The position numbers were made by a program, and so were the translations under genes. The notes under the pieces are model-generated. The model ran no database searches. It saw nothing but the letters and a program-made list of their open reading frames with translations, and was not told the DNA's origin. From Collinsella sp. AF20-14LB (GTDB lineage Bacteria; Actinomycetota; Coriobacteriia; Coriobacteriales; Coriobacteriaceae), in assembly GCF_003459505.1 (NCBI RefSeq), contig NZ_QRWD01000022.1, forward strand, positions 1-40,640: a DNA stretch of 40,640 bases, written 5' to 3'. Shown piece by piece: positions 31,922-39,760 of the stretch (positions are counted from its first letter, which is position 1; the number at the start of each line of letters is the position of its first letter).

Positions 31922-32350
31922 ATGGCTGAGAAGAAGGTTGCCAACGTCATTAAGCTCCAGATTCCTGCTGGTGCAGCTAACCCCGCTCCTCCCGTCGGCC
32001 CCGCCCTGGGCGCTGCTGGCGTGAACATCATGCAGTTCTGCCAGGCCTTTAACGCCGAGACGCAGGACAAGAAGGGCGACATCATCCCCGTTGAGATCTC
32101 TGTCTACGAGGACAAGTCCTTCTCCTTCATCACCAAGACCCCGCCGGCGGCTCACCTCATCAAGAAGGAGCTGAACCTCAAGTCTGGTTCCGCTAAGCCC
32201 CAGGCCGACAAGGTTGGTCAGCTCTCTCAGGAGCAGCTCACCAAGATCGCCGAGATCAAGATGCCGGACCTCAATGCCAACGACATTGACGCCGCCAAGA
32301 AGATCATCGCCGGTACCGCCCGTTCCATGGGCGTCACCATCGCTGAGTAG
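31922..32350 (+). CDS. rplK: Ribosomal protein uL11
   Basis: L11 forms the GTPase-associated centre of the 50S subunit. The 142-residue product shows [21 protein letters not shown], the N-terminal signature, and ends with the rRNA-binding domain ([22 protein letters not shown]). The start at 31922 is preferred over ATG 31916 because AAGGA (31911-31915) is then correctly spaced. A 120-nt leader separates it from nusG, with no clear promoter recognised. Confidence 0.96.
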   Translation: MAEKKVANVIKLQIPAGAANPAPPVGPALGAAGVNIMQFCQAFNAETQDKKGDIIPVEISVYEDKSFSFITKTPPAAHLIKKELNLKSGSAKPQADKVGQLSQEQLTKIAEIKMPDLNANDIDAAKKIIAGTARSMGVTIAE

Positions 32351-32366
32351 CGATTTCTTTAGGTAA

Positions 32367-32416
32367 TGACGGGTGCTCCGACCGGGGCGCCCGTTATATG
32401 TGTGCAATAGGGCACA
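32367..32416 (+). other. Two hairpins between rplK and rplA
   Basis: ACGGGTGCTCC pairs with GGGGCGCCCGT around GACC, and GTGTGC pairs with GCACAC shortly after. Neither has a T-run. They may be mRNA processing or regulatory structures; L1 proteins commonly regulate their operon by binding mRNA, but a specific site was not established. Confidence 0.45.
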
Positions 32417-32467
32417 CGATACGATGTGGGAGGGCTCACGCCCGTTTAACCACAGGAGGTAATGCAC

Positions 32468-33175
32468 ATGGCTAAGCATGGTAAGAGCTATAACGCCGCT
32501 GCCGAGAAGATCGACCGCGCCACGCTCTACACCCCCCTTCAGGCTGCCAAGCTCATCAAGGAGCTCGACACCGCCAAGTTCGACGAGACCGTCGAGGCCC
32601 ACTTCCGTCTGGGCATCGATACTCGTAAGGCTGACCAGAACATCCGTGGTTCCATCTCCCTGCCTCACGGCACCGGCAAGACCGTTCGTGTTGCTGTCTT
32701 CGCCGAGGGCGAGAAGGCCCGCGAGGCCGAGGCTGCCGGCGCCGACATCATCGGTTCCGACGAGCTCGTCGCCCAGATCCAGAAGGGCGAGATCAACTTC
32801 GACGCCGCTATCGCTACGCCGAACATGATGGCCAAGGTTGGCCGCATCGGTAAGATCCTTGGTCCCCGTGGCCTCATGCCGAACCCCAAGCTCGGCACCG
32901 TGACCATGGACGTCGCCAAGATGGTCTCCGAGCTCAAGGCCGGCCGCGTTGAGTATCGCGCCGACCGCTACGGCATCTGCCACGTGCCCCTGGGCAAGAA
33001 GTCCTTCTCCGAGCAGCAGCTCGTCGAGAACTATGCTGCCCTGTACACCGAGATCCTGCGCGTCAAGCCCTCTTCTGCTAAGGGCAAGTACGTCAAGTCC
33101 ATCTCCGTGTCTTCCACCATGGGCCCTGGCGTCAAGGTCGATCCCGCTATCCAGCGCGACTTCCTGGCTGAGTAA
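32468..33175 (+). CDS. rplA: Ribosomal protein uL1
   Basis: L1 forms the mobile stalk near the ribosomal E site. The 235-residue product has the two-domain L1 fold signatures: [20 protein letters not shown] in domain I and [21 protein letters not shown], the family signature. The ATG at 32468 is chosen because AGGAGGT (32454-32460) is correctly spaced; an ATG at 32462 lies too close to it. Last gene of the secE-nusG-rplK-rplA group before a strong terminator. Confidence 0.97.
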   Translation: MAKHGKSYNAAAEKIDRATLYTPLQAAKLIKELDTAKFDETVEAHFRLGIDTRKADQNIRGSISLPHGTGKTVRVAVFAEGEKAREAEAAGADIIGSDELVAQIQKGEINFDAAIATPNMMAKVGRIGKILGPRGLMPNPKLGTVTMDVAKMVSELKAGRVEYRADRYGICHVPLGKKSFSEQQLVENYAALYTEILRVKPSSAKGKYVKSISVSSTMGPGVKVDPAIQRDFLAE

Positions 33176-33212
33176 CTAACAGTTACTGCCTGAGCAAAGC
33201 AAGCATTGCTAA

Positions 33213-33256
33213 AGAGACCCGGTTCTGCCTCGTGCAGGACCGGGTCTCTTGCTTTT
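33213..33256 (+). terminator. Terminator of rplA
   Basis: AGAGACCCGGT (33213-33223) pairs with ACCGGGTCTCT (33239-33249), with inner CTGC/GCAG pairing, followed by TGCTTTTG. Confidence 0.9.
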
Positions 33257-33265
33257 GAGTCAACG

Positions 33266-33305
33266 AAACCACCACGAAGGGGACAGGCACCCTTGTGGTG
33301 GTTTT
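33266..33305. repeat. AACCACCAC hairpin repeat, copy 1
   Basis: AAACCACCACGAAGG pairs with CCTTGTGGTGGTTT (one bulged base) around GGACAGGCAC. It is one of four copies in this window (also near 34951, 36967 and 39721). This copy is inverted in the loop relative to the others. Confidence 0.8.
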
Positions 33306-33361
33306 ACTTGTGTTGTACTTTAGCGCGATGTAGTACTACCCGAGGCCGAAGGGAGCCCAAC

Positions 33362-33421
33362 ATGTTTAAGAACACGCAACAGCTCCTAGGCCTAGCGCTA
33401 CTAGATTGGATAGCGCGCTAG
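33362..33421 (+). CDS. leuL: Leucine-operon leader peptide
   Basis: A 19-residue open frame, MFKNTQQLLGLALLDWIAR, with AGGGAG at proper distance before its ATG. Five of seven consecutive residues are Leu (QLLGLALL), and four of these use the rare CTA codon, the mark of a leucine-sensing attenuator. It is followed by a terminator-like stem at 33451-33508 and by remnants of leuA and leuB. Such leader peptides precede leuA in other actinobacteria. A weak TTGTGT-17-TAGTAC promoter lies at 33308-33336. The leader looks intact although the structural genes are broken. Confidence 0.75.
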   Translation: MFKNTQQLLGLALLDWIAR

Positions 33422-33450
33422 GGTTGTAATCTCGCTATAACGATTTGTTG

Positions 33451-33508
33451 TACCCGGGTGCGCTATCGTCTGCCGCTTTCAGGCGTGATGAGCGACACGG
33501 GTATTTTT
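33451..33508 (+). terminator. Leucine attenuator terminator
   Basis: TACCCG (33451-33456) pairs with CGGGTA (33498-33503), enclosing further partly complementary sequence, and is followed by TTTTT. Placed about 30 nt after the leader-peptide stop, it fits a transcription attenuator. Confidence 0.65.
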
Positions 33509-33572
33509 CTATCTCTAGGCCTTCTCTCTCCTGAAAGCCATCTGTCATAAAACGGTCAATCAGGAGGAACAT

Positions 33573-34125
33573 ATAAGCCGCAAAATCACAATCTTTGACG
33601 CCACCCTGTGCGACGGTGGGCAGTCGCCGGGCGCCAGCATGAATACCGAGGAAAAGCTCTTCATCGCCCGCCAGCTGGTGCGCATGAACGTGGACGTTAT
33701 CGAGGCGGGCTTTCCCATCTCGAGTCCTGGTGACTTTCGCTCCGTACAGGAGATTGGCAAGATTGCGGGCGACCGATGCACGGTATGCGGCCTGACGCGC
33801 GCTGTCGACAGGGATATCGAAGTGGCTGCAGAGGCGCTCAAAACGGCCCAGAGGCCCCGTATCCATACAGGGCTGGGTGTGAGCACCAGTCACCTGCGCG
33901 ACAAGCTCCATATGACTGAGGAAAGGGCAATTGAGTGAGCGATCCATGCCGTCAAACATGCTCGCAAGTTCGTTGACGATGTTGAGTTTTATGCCGAGGA
34001 TGCCGGCCGCTCCGATCAGGAGTTTCTGGTGCGCATTATCGAGGCGGCCGTAAAGGCCGGTGCCACGGTCGTGAACATCCCCGATACGATGGGCTACAAC
34101 ATGCCGTGGGACTTTGGCGCCCGCA
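33573..34125 (+). pseudogene. leuA: 2-isopropylmalate synthase, N-terminal remnant
   Basis: The translated frame from 33573 reads as the first ~185 residues of LeuA ([71 protein letters not shown]). Damage is multiple: the expected start ATG is ATA although AGGAGGA remains before it; the catalytic DGEQ region reads CDGGQ with Arg-to-Cys (TGC 33609) and Glu-to-Gly (GGG 33618); CGA has become TGA at 33936-33938; and the gene stops near 34125, where about two thirds of LeuA is missing. Beyond it leuB sequence begins in another frame. Confidence 0.9.
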
Positions 34126-34139
34126 TCCGTGACCTGCGC

Positions 34140-34779
34140 GGGCGCTGCGGGTGCGGCCGGTCAGCGTGCGGTCGACGTGATGGAGTATCGCGAGTACGAG
34201 ATTGAGCGCATTGCGCGCCAGGCATTTGAGGCGGCGCGCAAACGTCGCGGCAAGGTGACGAGCGTTGATAAGCGCAACGTGCTGGAGACGAGCCGCATGT
34301 GGCGCGAGATCGTGCATCGCGTGCAAGACGAGGAGTACTCCGACGTGGAGCTTGAGGACCTGCTCGTCGACAACGCCGCCATGCAGCTCATCAGTCGACC
34401 GGCAGACTTTGACGTCGTGGTGACGGAGAACATGTTCGGCGACATCCTGTCCGATGAGGCGGCTCAGATTACCGGATCGCTCGGTATGCTTGCCTCTGCC
34501 TCGCTGGATGATGGCGTATCGCTGTTTGGGCCGAGCGCTGGCAGCGCTCCTGACATCGCGGGGCTCGGCGTGGCCAATCCGCTGGCTCAAATCTTGTCGG
34601 TGGCGATGCTGCTGACCTACGCGCTCGACATGGGCGAGCAAGCCGCGTGGATCGAGAGCGCCGTGGCGCGCGTGCTCGACGAGGGCTGGCGCACCCGTGA
34701 CATCGCCGATGTCAACACCCCGGCAGATAAGATCCTCGGCACCACGACGATGGGCGACAAGGTCGTCGCCGCGCTGTAG
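34140..34779 (+). pseudogene. leuB: 3-isopropylmalate dehydrogenase, C-terminal remnant
   Basis: From about [11 protein letters not shown] onward the frame matches the last ~210 residues of LeuB (about 350 when complete): [62 protein letters not shown] and [18 protein letters not shown]. The NAD/substrate region reads [12 protein letters not shown] where intact enzymes have [12 protein letters not shown]. The N-terminal 40% is absent. A deletion appears to have removed the end of leuA, the start of leuB and anything between, such as leuC and leuD. An ATG at 34114 permits a 221-residue frame, but it is very unlikely to be a functional enzyme. Confidence 0.88.
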
Positions 34780-34804
34780 GCGATGCCGATTCAAGCTGTC
34801 AAAT

Positions 34805-34941
34805 ATCTCAATCTGTAACATCTAAGGGGCAAAATCGTTCCTACCTGTTACAGATTGAGATTTTCGGCCGAGCATCCGTGGTCTGTCTCGATCTGTAACA
34901 GCTAACCGATTATTTGGGCCCTACCTGTTACAGATTGAGAC
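34805..34941. repeat. Array of two 57-nt palindromic units, 80-nt period
   Basis: Units start at 34805 and 34885, again 80 bases apart. Arms are close to GTCTCGATCTGTAACA and TGTTACAGATTGAGAC, with centres of exactly 25 bases and a 23-base interval, as in the array at 28095-28311. Confidence 0.9.
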
Positions 34942-34950
34942 AAACCGTTG

Positions 34951-35011
34951 GGACAGGTCGGACGAGTCAGCAAAACCACCACAAAGGTGCCGGTCCCCTT
35001 CGTGGTGGTTT
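34951..35011. repeat. AACCACCAC hairpin repeat, copy 2 (long form)
   Basis: A 60-base unit beginning GGACAGGTCGGACGAGTCAG and ending in the hairpin AAACCACCACAAAGG ... CCTTCGTGGTGGTTT. The whole unit recurs at 36967-37026 with three differences. The rest of the 34780-35130 gap, besides the 80-nt array, is an open but unrecognised stretch (35012-35125). Confidence 0.8.
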
Positions 35012-35130
35012 TTAGCGCAACGAGGTGTTCCCAGCCGACCATACGGGCGGCCTTGCGCTCACGCTGCTCGATGACGGCGCATCTTTAGACGCGAAGTGCG
35101 GAACCGGGTGCATATACGAGCCGCGTAGCG

Positions 35131-36261
35131 TTACGAATTCATGGGAATGACCGTATCGCCAATTTGTACGCTTGCAATCTTGTCTGTGTCACAAACTTGC
35201 GAGAACGGCCAGGTCTTGTGGACATCAGTGGTGCCGTTATCCAGTTTATTTGCGAAATAGCCGCTGTGGCTGGTTGCGTCCTCAACATGACCGTCTTTGA
35301 ACGTCACGATGAGGGGTATGTTGCCAACGGCATCCATAGACTCCTCCATGTTTTGAGACATCTTGCCGCTGTTGTTGTCGTGTTCGATGGAACGATCTAT
35401 GTTGTAGCGGACTGAAACGCCAACGCAGGATACGGTGGCCTCTTGAATCGTCGCCTTGGTGCCGTTAAAGTTGACCGATTTGGGCGCGGGAATCGTAACG
35501 GATGTATCTTCGTAATTCAGCTGGAACTTAAGATCCCATGGGCCCGTAAGTATTTTCTTATACTCGGGAAGCTCTTTGCCAGCACGTGGCACAACGAGAG
35601 AGTTGATATGCGTGCGGACGGTCCTGCCCATAAGGCCGGGTGATTCAACGCTGAACTGTGCAAAGTATTGAATGCTGGAGTCATTGGGGTTCTTGTCAAT
35701 GAGCCATGATTGGCCTTGGCCGCCATGCTCGCCATCAACGTATACGTTTCCATCGACACTTCCGGCGATAGTTCCGTTCTCGCCCGGCTCGGAAAGCTTT
35801 TTCAGGGCAGCGGGATCGTCGAACGTAAGCGTATAGGCGATGGTAACCATATCCTTGTCGCCCATGATGGCGTCGGCGGTCACGGTGACTCCGTTGTTGG
35901 AGCAGCTAGCACCGACGGGCCGGCCAATACGGTCGATGATCTCGGTTTGAGAAGCAGGTCCGTCAAAGATGTCGGAAAGCATGTCAGAAGGAAGCGGCAG
36001 GACGCCTGTTGCCATAGCCGTGCCAGCGCCTCCAATGACGATAGCGAGGACTGCCGTTACAGCGGCAATGCGAGCGACTGTTCTTACGGGATGGCGGGCG
36101 ATGCGCGGCTTGCGTCGCGTGCCATTAAAGTTGCTTTGAGCGGTCGCCGCATCGCTCGAGGCGACGGACTGAGCAATCGAGTTTGCCATGTGCTGCTTCG
36201 CATTATCGGTAAACGAAATGTGCTCCAGGGCGTGGCGATAGTCATTCGAATTCGTAGTCAT
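35131..36261 (-). CDS. Anti-sigma factor, DUF4179-like membrane protein
   Basis: A 376-residue protein with a cytoplasmic N-terminus (1-58, ALEHISFTDNAKQHMANSI resembles the sigma-binding helix of this class), one membrane helix (about 61-83) and a large extracytoplasmic domain (about 100-376) with the DUF4179-type start (TVTADAIMGDKDMVTIAYTL). Such proteins hold a partner ECF-type sigma factor inactive until an external signal. The sigma gene overlaps it by 20 bases upstream, the usual order. The signal is unknown. The two cysteines of the outer domain, in SCSNN and in SCVGV, could be structural. Confidence 0.8.
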   Translation of the reverse strand: MTTNSNDYRHALEHISFTDNAKQHMANSIAQSVASSDAATAQSNFNGTRRKPRIARHPVRTVARIAAVTAVLAIVIGGAGTAMATGVLPLPSDMLSDIFDGPASQTEIIDRIGRPVGASCSNNGVTVTADAIMGDKDMVTIAYTLTFDDPAALKKLSEPGENGTIAGSVDGNVYVDGEHGGQGQSWLIDKNPNDSSIQYFAQFSVESPGLMGRTVRTHINSLVVPRAGKELPEYKKILTGPWDLKFQLNYEDTSVTIPAPKSVNFNGTKATIQEATVSCVGVSVRYNIDRSIEHDNNSGKMSQNMEESMDAVGNIPLIVTFKDGHVEDATSHSGYFANKLDNGTTDVHKTWPFSQVCDTDKIASVQIGDTVIPMNS

Positions 36262-36802
36262 TGTGGTCTCCTTTCAAGGAAAGCCGAAGTGACGCACGTC
36301 CGCGGCTAAGGTGCTGGGCGGTTGCAGCTGGCGTCGCGTGAACGGCGTCTGCGATTTCCCTGATGCTCATGCCTGCGTAGTAGTGCAAAAAGATGGCGAT
36401 GCGCTGTGCTTGAGGCAGGGCCGTGACAGCGGAAAGAATGGCGCAGTCGCGTTGCGCGAATTCTTGCTCGGTATGTGTTACGGGTGCGCAGAAATCGGGG
36501 AGCGAATCGAGGTCGACAACCGGGTGATTCGCGTGCGTACGGCCGATATCGCGACATGCGTTCAGTGCGACTCGGATCACCCAAGCACGTTCGTGTTCGA
36601 GCGAGTCGAACGGTTGAGTGCGTTGGAGAATCTTGATCAGCGTGTCCTGGCAGATGTCTTGAGCGTCGTCAGCGGATCCAAGGGCCGAATAGCACAATCG
36701 AAGGATGAGGTCGGAATACGTGTCGACCAAGCGCTTTGCTTCCCGCTCGATCTGATCGGCATCGCATCGGAGCGTGCTATTGCGGTTACGGCGTGCAGGC
36801 AT
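36242..36802 (-). CDS. ECF-type RNA polymerase sigma factor
   Basis: A 186-residue sigma-70-family protein with region 2 (about 24-92; LILRLCYSALGSADDAQDICQDTLIKI) and region 4 (about 122-175; LPQAQRIAIFLHYYAGMSIREIADAVHATPAATAQHLSRGR), lacking regions 1 and 3. The start at 36802 is chosen for its GGAGGTGACACT ribosome site; longer frames to 36895 lack one. It overlaps the membrane anti-sigma gene by 20 bases, so the pair probably forms a signal-responsive switch that regulates its own promoter; the promoter itself was not confidently recognised. Confidence 0.9.
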   Translation of the reverse strand: MPARRNRNSTLRCDADQIEREAKRLVDTYSDLILRLCYSALGSADDAQDICQDTLIKILQRTQPFDSLEHERAWVIRVALNACRDIGRTHANHPVVDLDSLPDFCAPVTHTEQEFAQRDCAILSAVTALPQAQRIAIFLHYYAGMSIREIADAVHATPAATAQHLSRGRASLRLSLKGDHNDYEFE

Positions 36803-36893
36803 AGTGTCACCTCCAATTGGTCGTGGTGGATATAGGGAAGGCGTCTCGCGAGGTCCCTCTACATACAACACGGTCGAGACTGCATAAGTTGAC

Positions 36894-36920
36894 AAAAAAA
36901 GACGGCACGTGAGCGCCGTC
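36894..36920 (-). terminator. Terminator of the minus-strand phosphoesterase transcript
   Basis: Read on the minus strand, GACGGC and GCCGTC form a short stem followed by TTTTTTTG. It lies between the phosphoesterase operon and the sigma-factor gene. Confidence 0.8.
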
Positions 36921-36966
36921 CTTACAAAACAATGAGTGTTCTCGTTAATTACACAAGCACCGTGAT

Positions 36967-37026
36967 GGACAGGTCGGACGAGTCAGCAAAACCACCATAA
37001 AGGTGCCTATCCCCTTCGTGGTGGTT
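36967..37026. repeat. AACCACCAC hairpin repeat, copy 3 (long form)
   Basis: It begins GGACAGGTCGGACGAGTCAG and ends with the AAACCACCA/TGGTGGTT hairpin, almost identical to the unit at 34951-35011, about 2 kb away on the other side of the sigma/anti-sigma genes. Confidence 0.8.
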
Positions 37027-37034
37027 GTTGGCAG

Positions 37035-37745
37035 TTACCAGGGGGTTCTGGCGGTTGAAGACTCGATTGCTTCGTGGCGTTTGAGCTCGCGGCGCATGGT
37101 TTGCGAGTTGAGCCAAGCGGCCTTCCAACCGCGCGTGGGGTAGCGCGCCTCGTCAATTTCGATCTTGGTATAGCCGCAGGCGTTGACAATCTTCGTTCCG
37201 CATGGGTGTTGGCGCTCGCGTTGAAAGTTGGGGCCGTAGCTTTGGTGCACATGCCCGTGAATCATATAGTCGGGACCCCAAGACTCAAGAGCCGCATTAA
37301 AGCACTCGAATCCTCGATGCGGCAGGTCGTCCAGGTCGCCCATGCCTGCGACGGGTGCATGGGTAAGTAGAATATCGCATCCGTCTACCAGTGCGATTTT
37401 TCGCGATAGCTTGCGCATGCGTTTTGCCATCTCGCGCTCGGTATACATGTTCGCGCCGTCGCGGTAGCGCATGGAACCGCCCAGACCCGCAATGCGAATA
37501 CCTCGGTACACATATACGCTGTCCTCAACACAAATGCACCCGCCCGGTGCATGGCGCGCGTAGCGGTCGTCGTGGTTGCCACGAACGTACACAAGCGGTT
37601 TGTTGATGACAGTGACCAAAAACTCAAGATAGTCCGGATCCAGGTCGCCTGCGGATAGAATCAGGTCAACGTCCTCAAAGCGCTCCTTGCGAAAACATTC
37701 CCACAGGCAGCGCTCCTCTACATCGGCAATGGCTAGGATATTCAT
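37035..37745 (-). CDS. Calcineurin-like metallophosphoesterase
   Basis: A 236-residue cytoplasmic protein of the metallophosphoesterase superfamily. It shows ADVEE at residues 7-11, where most members have DxH, then AGDLD, GNHDD, THAPV and HGHVH, which together supply the two-metal site apart from the first histidine. Substrate unknown. Its ATG overlaps the stop of the upstream 640-residue BMP-like gene by four bases (ATGA), so the two are translated together and likely work in one process. The Glu in motif I could change metal preference. Confidence 0.85.
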   Translation of the reverse strand: MNILAIADVEERCLWECFRKERFEDVDLILSAGDLDPDYLEFLVTVINKPLVYVRGNHDDRYARHAPGGCICVEDSVYVYRGIRIAGLGGSMRYRDGANMYTEREMAKRMRKLSRKIALVDGCDILLTHAPVAGMGDLDDLPHRGFECFNAALESWGPDYMIHGHVHQSYGPNFQRERQHPCGTKIVNACGYTKIEIDEARYPTRGWKAAWLNSQTMRRELKRHEAIESSTARTPW

Positions 37746-39664
37746 AGGGCACGGACCTCCGGCTCGTTATCGAGCTGCGGAATCGAGCCTATAACGTTGT
37801 CAGCCAGCCAGTTCATCTCGACAATCTGCGTACTCGGCAGGGGAGGGAAGCCCTCAATCTGAACCACGCCGTCCTGGCTGTGGAGCTCGCCGCCAAATGG
37901 GTTGATGGAGCCCTCGACAATGCCGTTGCGAAGCAGCTGCACAAGTTTACGCGTCTGATAGGGTAGGCCCGGAGCGTAGCGAATATCGATGACGCCGGAG
38001 CTCATACCGTACCAGTAGTTGACGGCGCGCACCTGCTGGTCATCGGCGGTCTCGTCCCATGTGCCGTGCAGTAGGCTGCGTACGATGAGTTCGTAGTAAC
38101 GGCCCCAGTTCCATACCGGCATAGCAATACCGGTAACTTCCTTGCCGTTTACCAGACGGTGAAGCCCGTAGGCGGTGGGGTCCTCGAGAGACTTGGACAT
38201 ATCGGCGCCGGTCATGACGCTCACGCTCTCGCGACACATGGCTTCGGCAAGACCGCCGGCGGGAACATCTCCCCAAGTGAGGATAATCTGCGCACGAGGG
38301 TCGAGCAGCGAGGCACCGATAGCGAAGGCGTTGATTTCGCCCAGCGCGCCCGAGGCGAAGACCGACGCATGGTAGCCAATACGGTGGTTGTCGGCCATGC
38401 TGGCGGCAAGGGCGCCCAGTAGGAACTTGGCCTCGTACATCTTTCCAAAGTACGAGCGGACGCTTTGGTGGGGAAGGCCGATTGAGCAGTTAAGGAACCG
38501 CACCTGGGGATACTCGACTGACGCCCTGAGCGTGTATTCCATGAGCCGGTGTGAGGTCGAGAAGATGACGTTCGCCCCGTGCTTTACGGCTGTCTCGACG
38601 GCGGCGTAGAACACGTCCGAATCGTGGCAGTCCTCGAACGCCTCGGTGCGCACGATGCCGCCAAAGTGCTCATCAAGATACCGGCGGCCCTGGTCGTGTA
38701 GGCTGTCCCAGCTCGACGTGGCACAGGGAAACTCGTGGATAAAGGCGATTCGCATGGGATTGGCAGTGGAGTAGACGGTCTTGCTCATAAAGAAGTTGAG
38801 CACGCCCGAGGTAGCTTTTGTCGGTGCGCCCTCTTTCTCGTTGGGCTGCGGCGCTTCGACAAGATCGACTTTGTCCTCGTCGCTTTTGCCGGCAATGACA
38901 AGCTCGCGCCAAATCTTGCACAGACGGTTGACGACGATATCCGTCGGCGTATCCAGCAGACGGTCCTGGTTGTAGACGTTGAGGTAGACGAGCATGGCAT
39001 CGGCAGGCGTAATGTCCAAGTGGTCGCCGCCCGCGCGAAGATAGGCGCGCTTAAAGAGCAGGAAGGTGTGACGTAGGTAGTCGACCTTCTTTTGAGGCCA
39101 TTTTTCGACAAGATCTTGGCCGAGCATTTTGGCAAGCATCTCGTAGCTGCCCTCGCGCGAAAACTCAATCTCGTACAGGGGGCATACGTACCAAAAGGCG
39201 CAAAACTCACCGTACAGGCGGCTCTCGACGGAATCCCACTTACCGGGGTACAGACGCGTCACCTTGGCCGAAACCGTCGGAGCGTCAAGGAATTTAAGGA
39301 CGCTGACACGCTTGTTGCCCTCTTGGACGTAAAAGCGGTGCATGAACTCGGTGACGATGATGGGGTCGCGGTAGCCCTCGGAGATTTGGATATCGTAGAG
39401 GTTGGACCATTTGCGGGCGAATTCGGTATTCCAGGGGAGCAGCGGCATAAAGTTACACGAAAAGGCGGACTGGCGACCTTTGGTAACCGTTCCGACGACC
39501 ATTTCGAGCGGAATGTCTCTTAGGCCGACATTCTCTCGCTGACCTAAGGGGAGCTGGGCGACCAAGCTATCGAGGTCCGTGAGGTACGGATGCTCGCTTT
39601 GACTAATGGCGCGACGGCGTCCCTGCTCGCCGCGCTTGCGTGCTTGACGATAGGCCTCTTCCAT
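37742..39664 (-). CDS. ParB-like domain fused to a BMP-family (PnrA-like) ligand-binding domain
   Basis: A 640-residue protein with no signal peptide or lipobox. The segment 55-130 (GYRDPIIVTEF, then VQEGNKRVSVLKFLDAP) resembles the ParB/sulfiredoxin-type nucleotide-binding fold. Residues about 175-300 look helical with an acidic linker. From residue 304 (MRIAFIHEF) to about 590 the sequence resembles BMP/PnrA nucleoside-binding proteins of ABC importers (ANVIFSTSHRLMEY, RFLNCSIG, GALAASMA). BMP proteins are normally secreted lipoproteins, so a cytoplasmic version joined to a ParB-like domain suggests an internal sensor or regulator. No transporter genes adjoin it; the partner is a coupled phosphoesterase. 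Function is inferred only. Confidence 0.7.
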   Translation of the reverse strand: MEEAYRQARKRGEQGRRRAISQSEHPYLTDLDSLVAQLPLGQRENVGLRDIPLEMVVGTVTKGRQSAFSCNFMPLLPWNTEFARKWSNLYDIQISEGYRDPIIVTEFMHRFYVQEGNKRVSVLKFLDAPTVSAKVTRLYPGKWDSVESRLYGEFCAFWYVCPLYEIEFSREGSYEMLAKMLGQDLVEKWPQKKVDYLRHTFLLFKRAYLRAGGDHLDITPADAMLVYLNVYNQDRLLDTPTDIVVNRLCKIWRELVIAGKSDEDKVDLVEAPQPNEKEGAPTKATSGVLNFFMSKTVYSTANPMRIAFIHEFPCATSSWDSLHDQGRRYLDEHFGGIVRTEAFEDCHDSDVFYAAVETAVKHGANVIFSTSHRLMEYTLRASVEYPQVRFLNCSIGLPHQSVRSYFGKMYEAKFLLGALAASMADNHRIGYHASVFASGALGEINAFAIGASLLDPRAQIILTWGDVPAGGLAEAMCRESVSVMTGADMSKSLEDPTAYGLHRLVNGKEVTGIAMPVWNWGRYYELIVRSLLHGTWDETADDQQVRAVNYWYGMSSGVIDIRYAPGLPYQTRKLVQLLRNGIVEGSINPFGGELHSQDGVVQIEGFPPLPSTQIVEMNWLADNVIGSIPQLDNEPEVRAL

Positions 39665-39720
39665 GGTGTCTACTCCCTTAGTCGTTTAAACAACGATATG
39701 AACCATGTTACCACGATGCG

Positions 39721-39760
39721 AAACCACCACAAAGGTGCCTGTCCCCTTTGCGGTGGTTTT
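39721..39760. repeat. AACCACCAC hairpin repeat, copy 4
   Basis: AAACCACCACAAAGG pairs, with mismatches, with CCTTTGCGGTGGTTT around TGCCTGTCC. It abuts the stop codon of the mscS-type gene and may serve as its terminator. Confidence 0.75.

Noticed and set aside
33305..33572. T-box leader for the leu genes
   Set aside because: No T-box core sequence was seen, while a Leu-rich leader peptide with a ribosome site is present.
34114..34779. Functional short isopropylmalate dehydrogenase from ATG 34114
   Set aside because: The N-terminal domain is missing, the first residues derive from out-of-frame leuA, and a key HGSAPD histidine is replaced.
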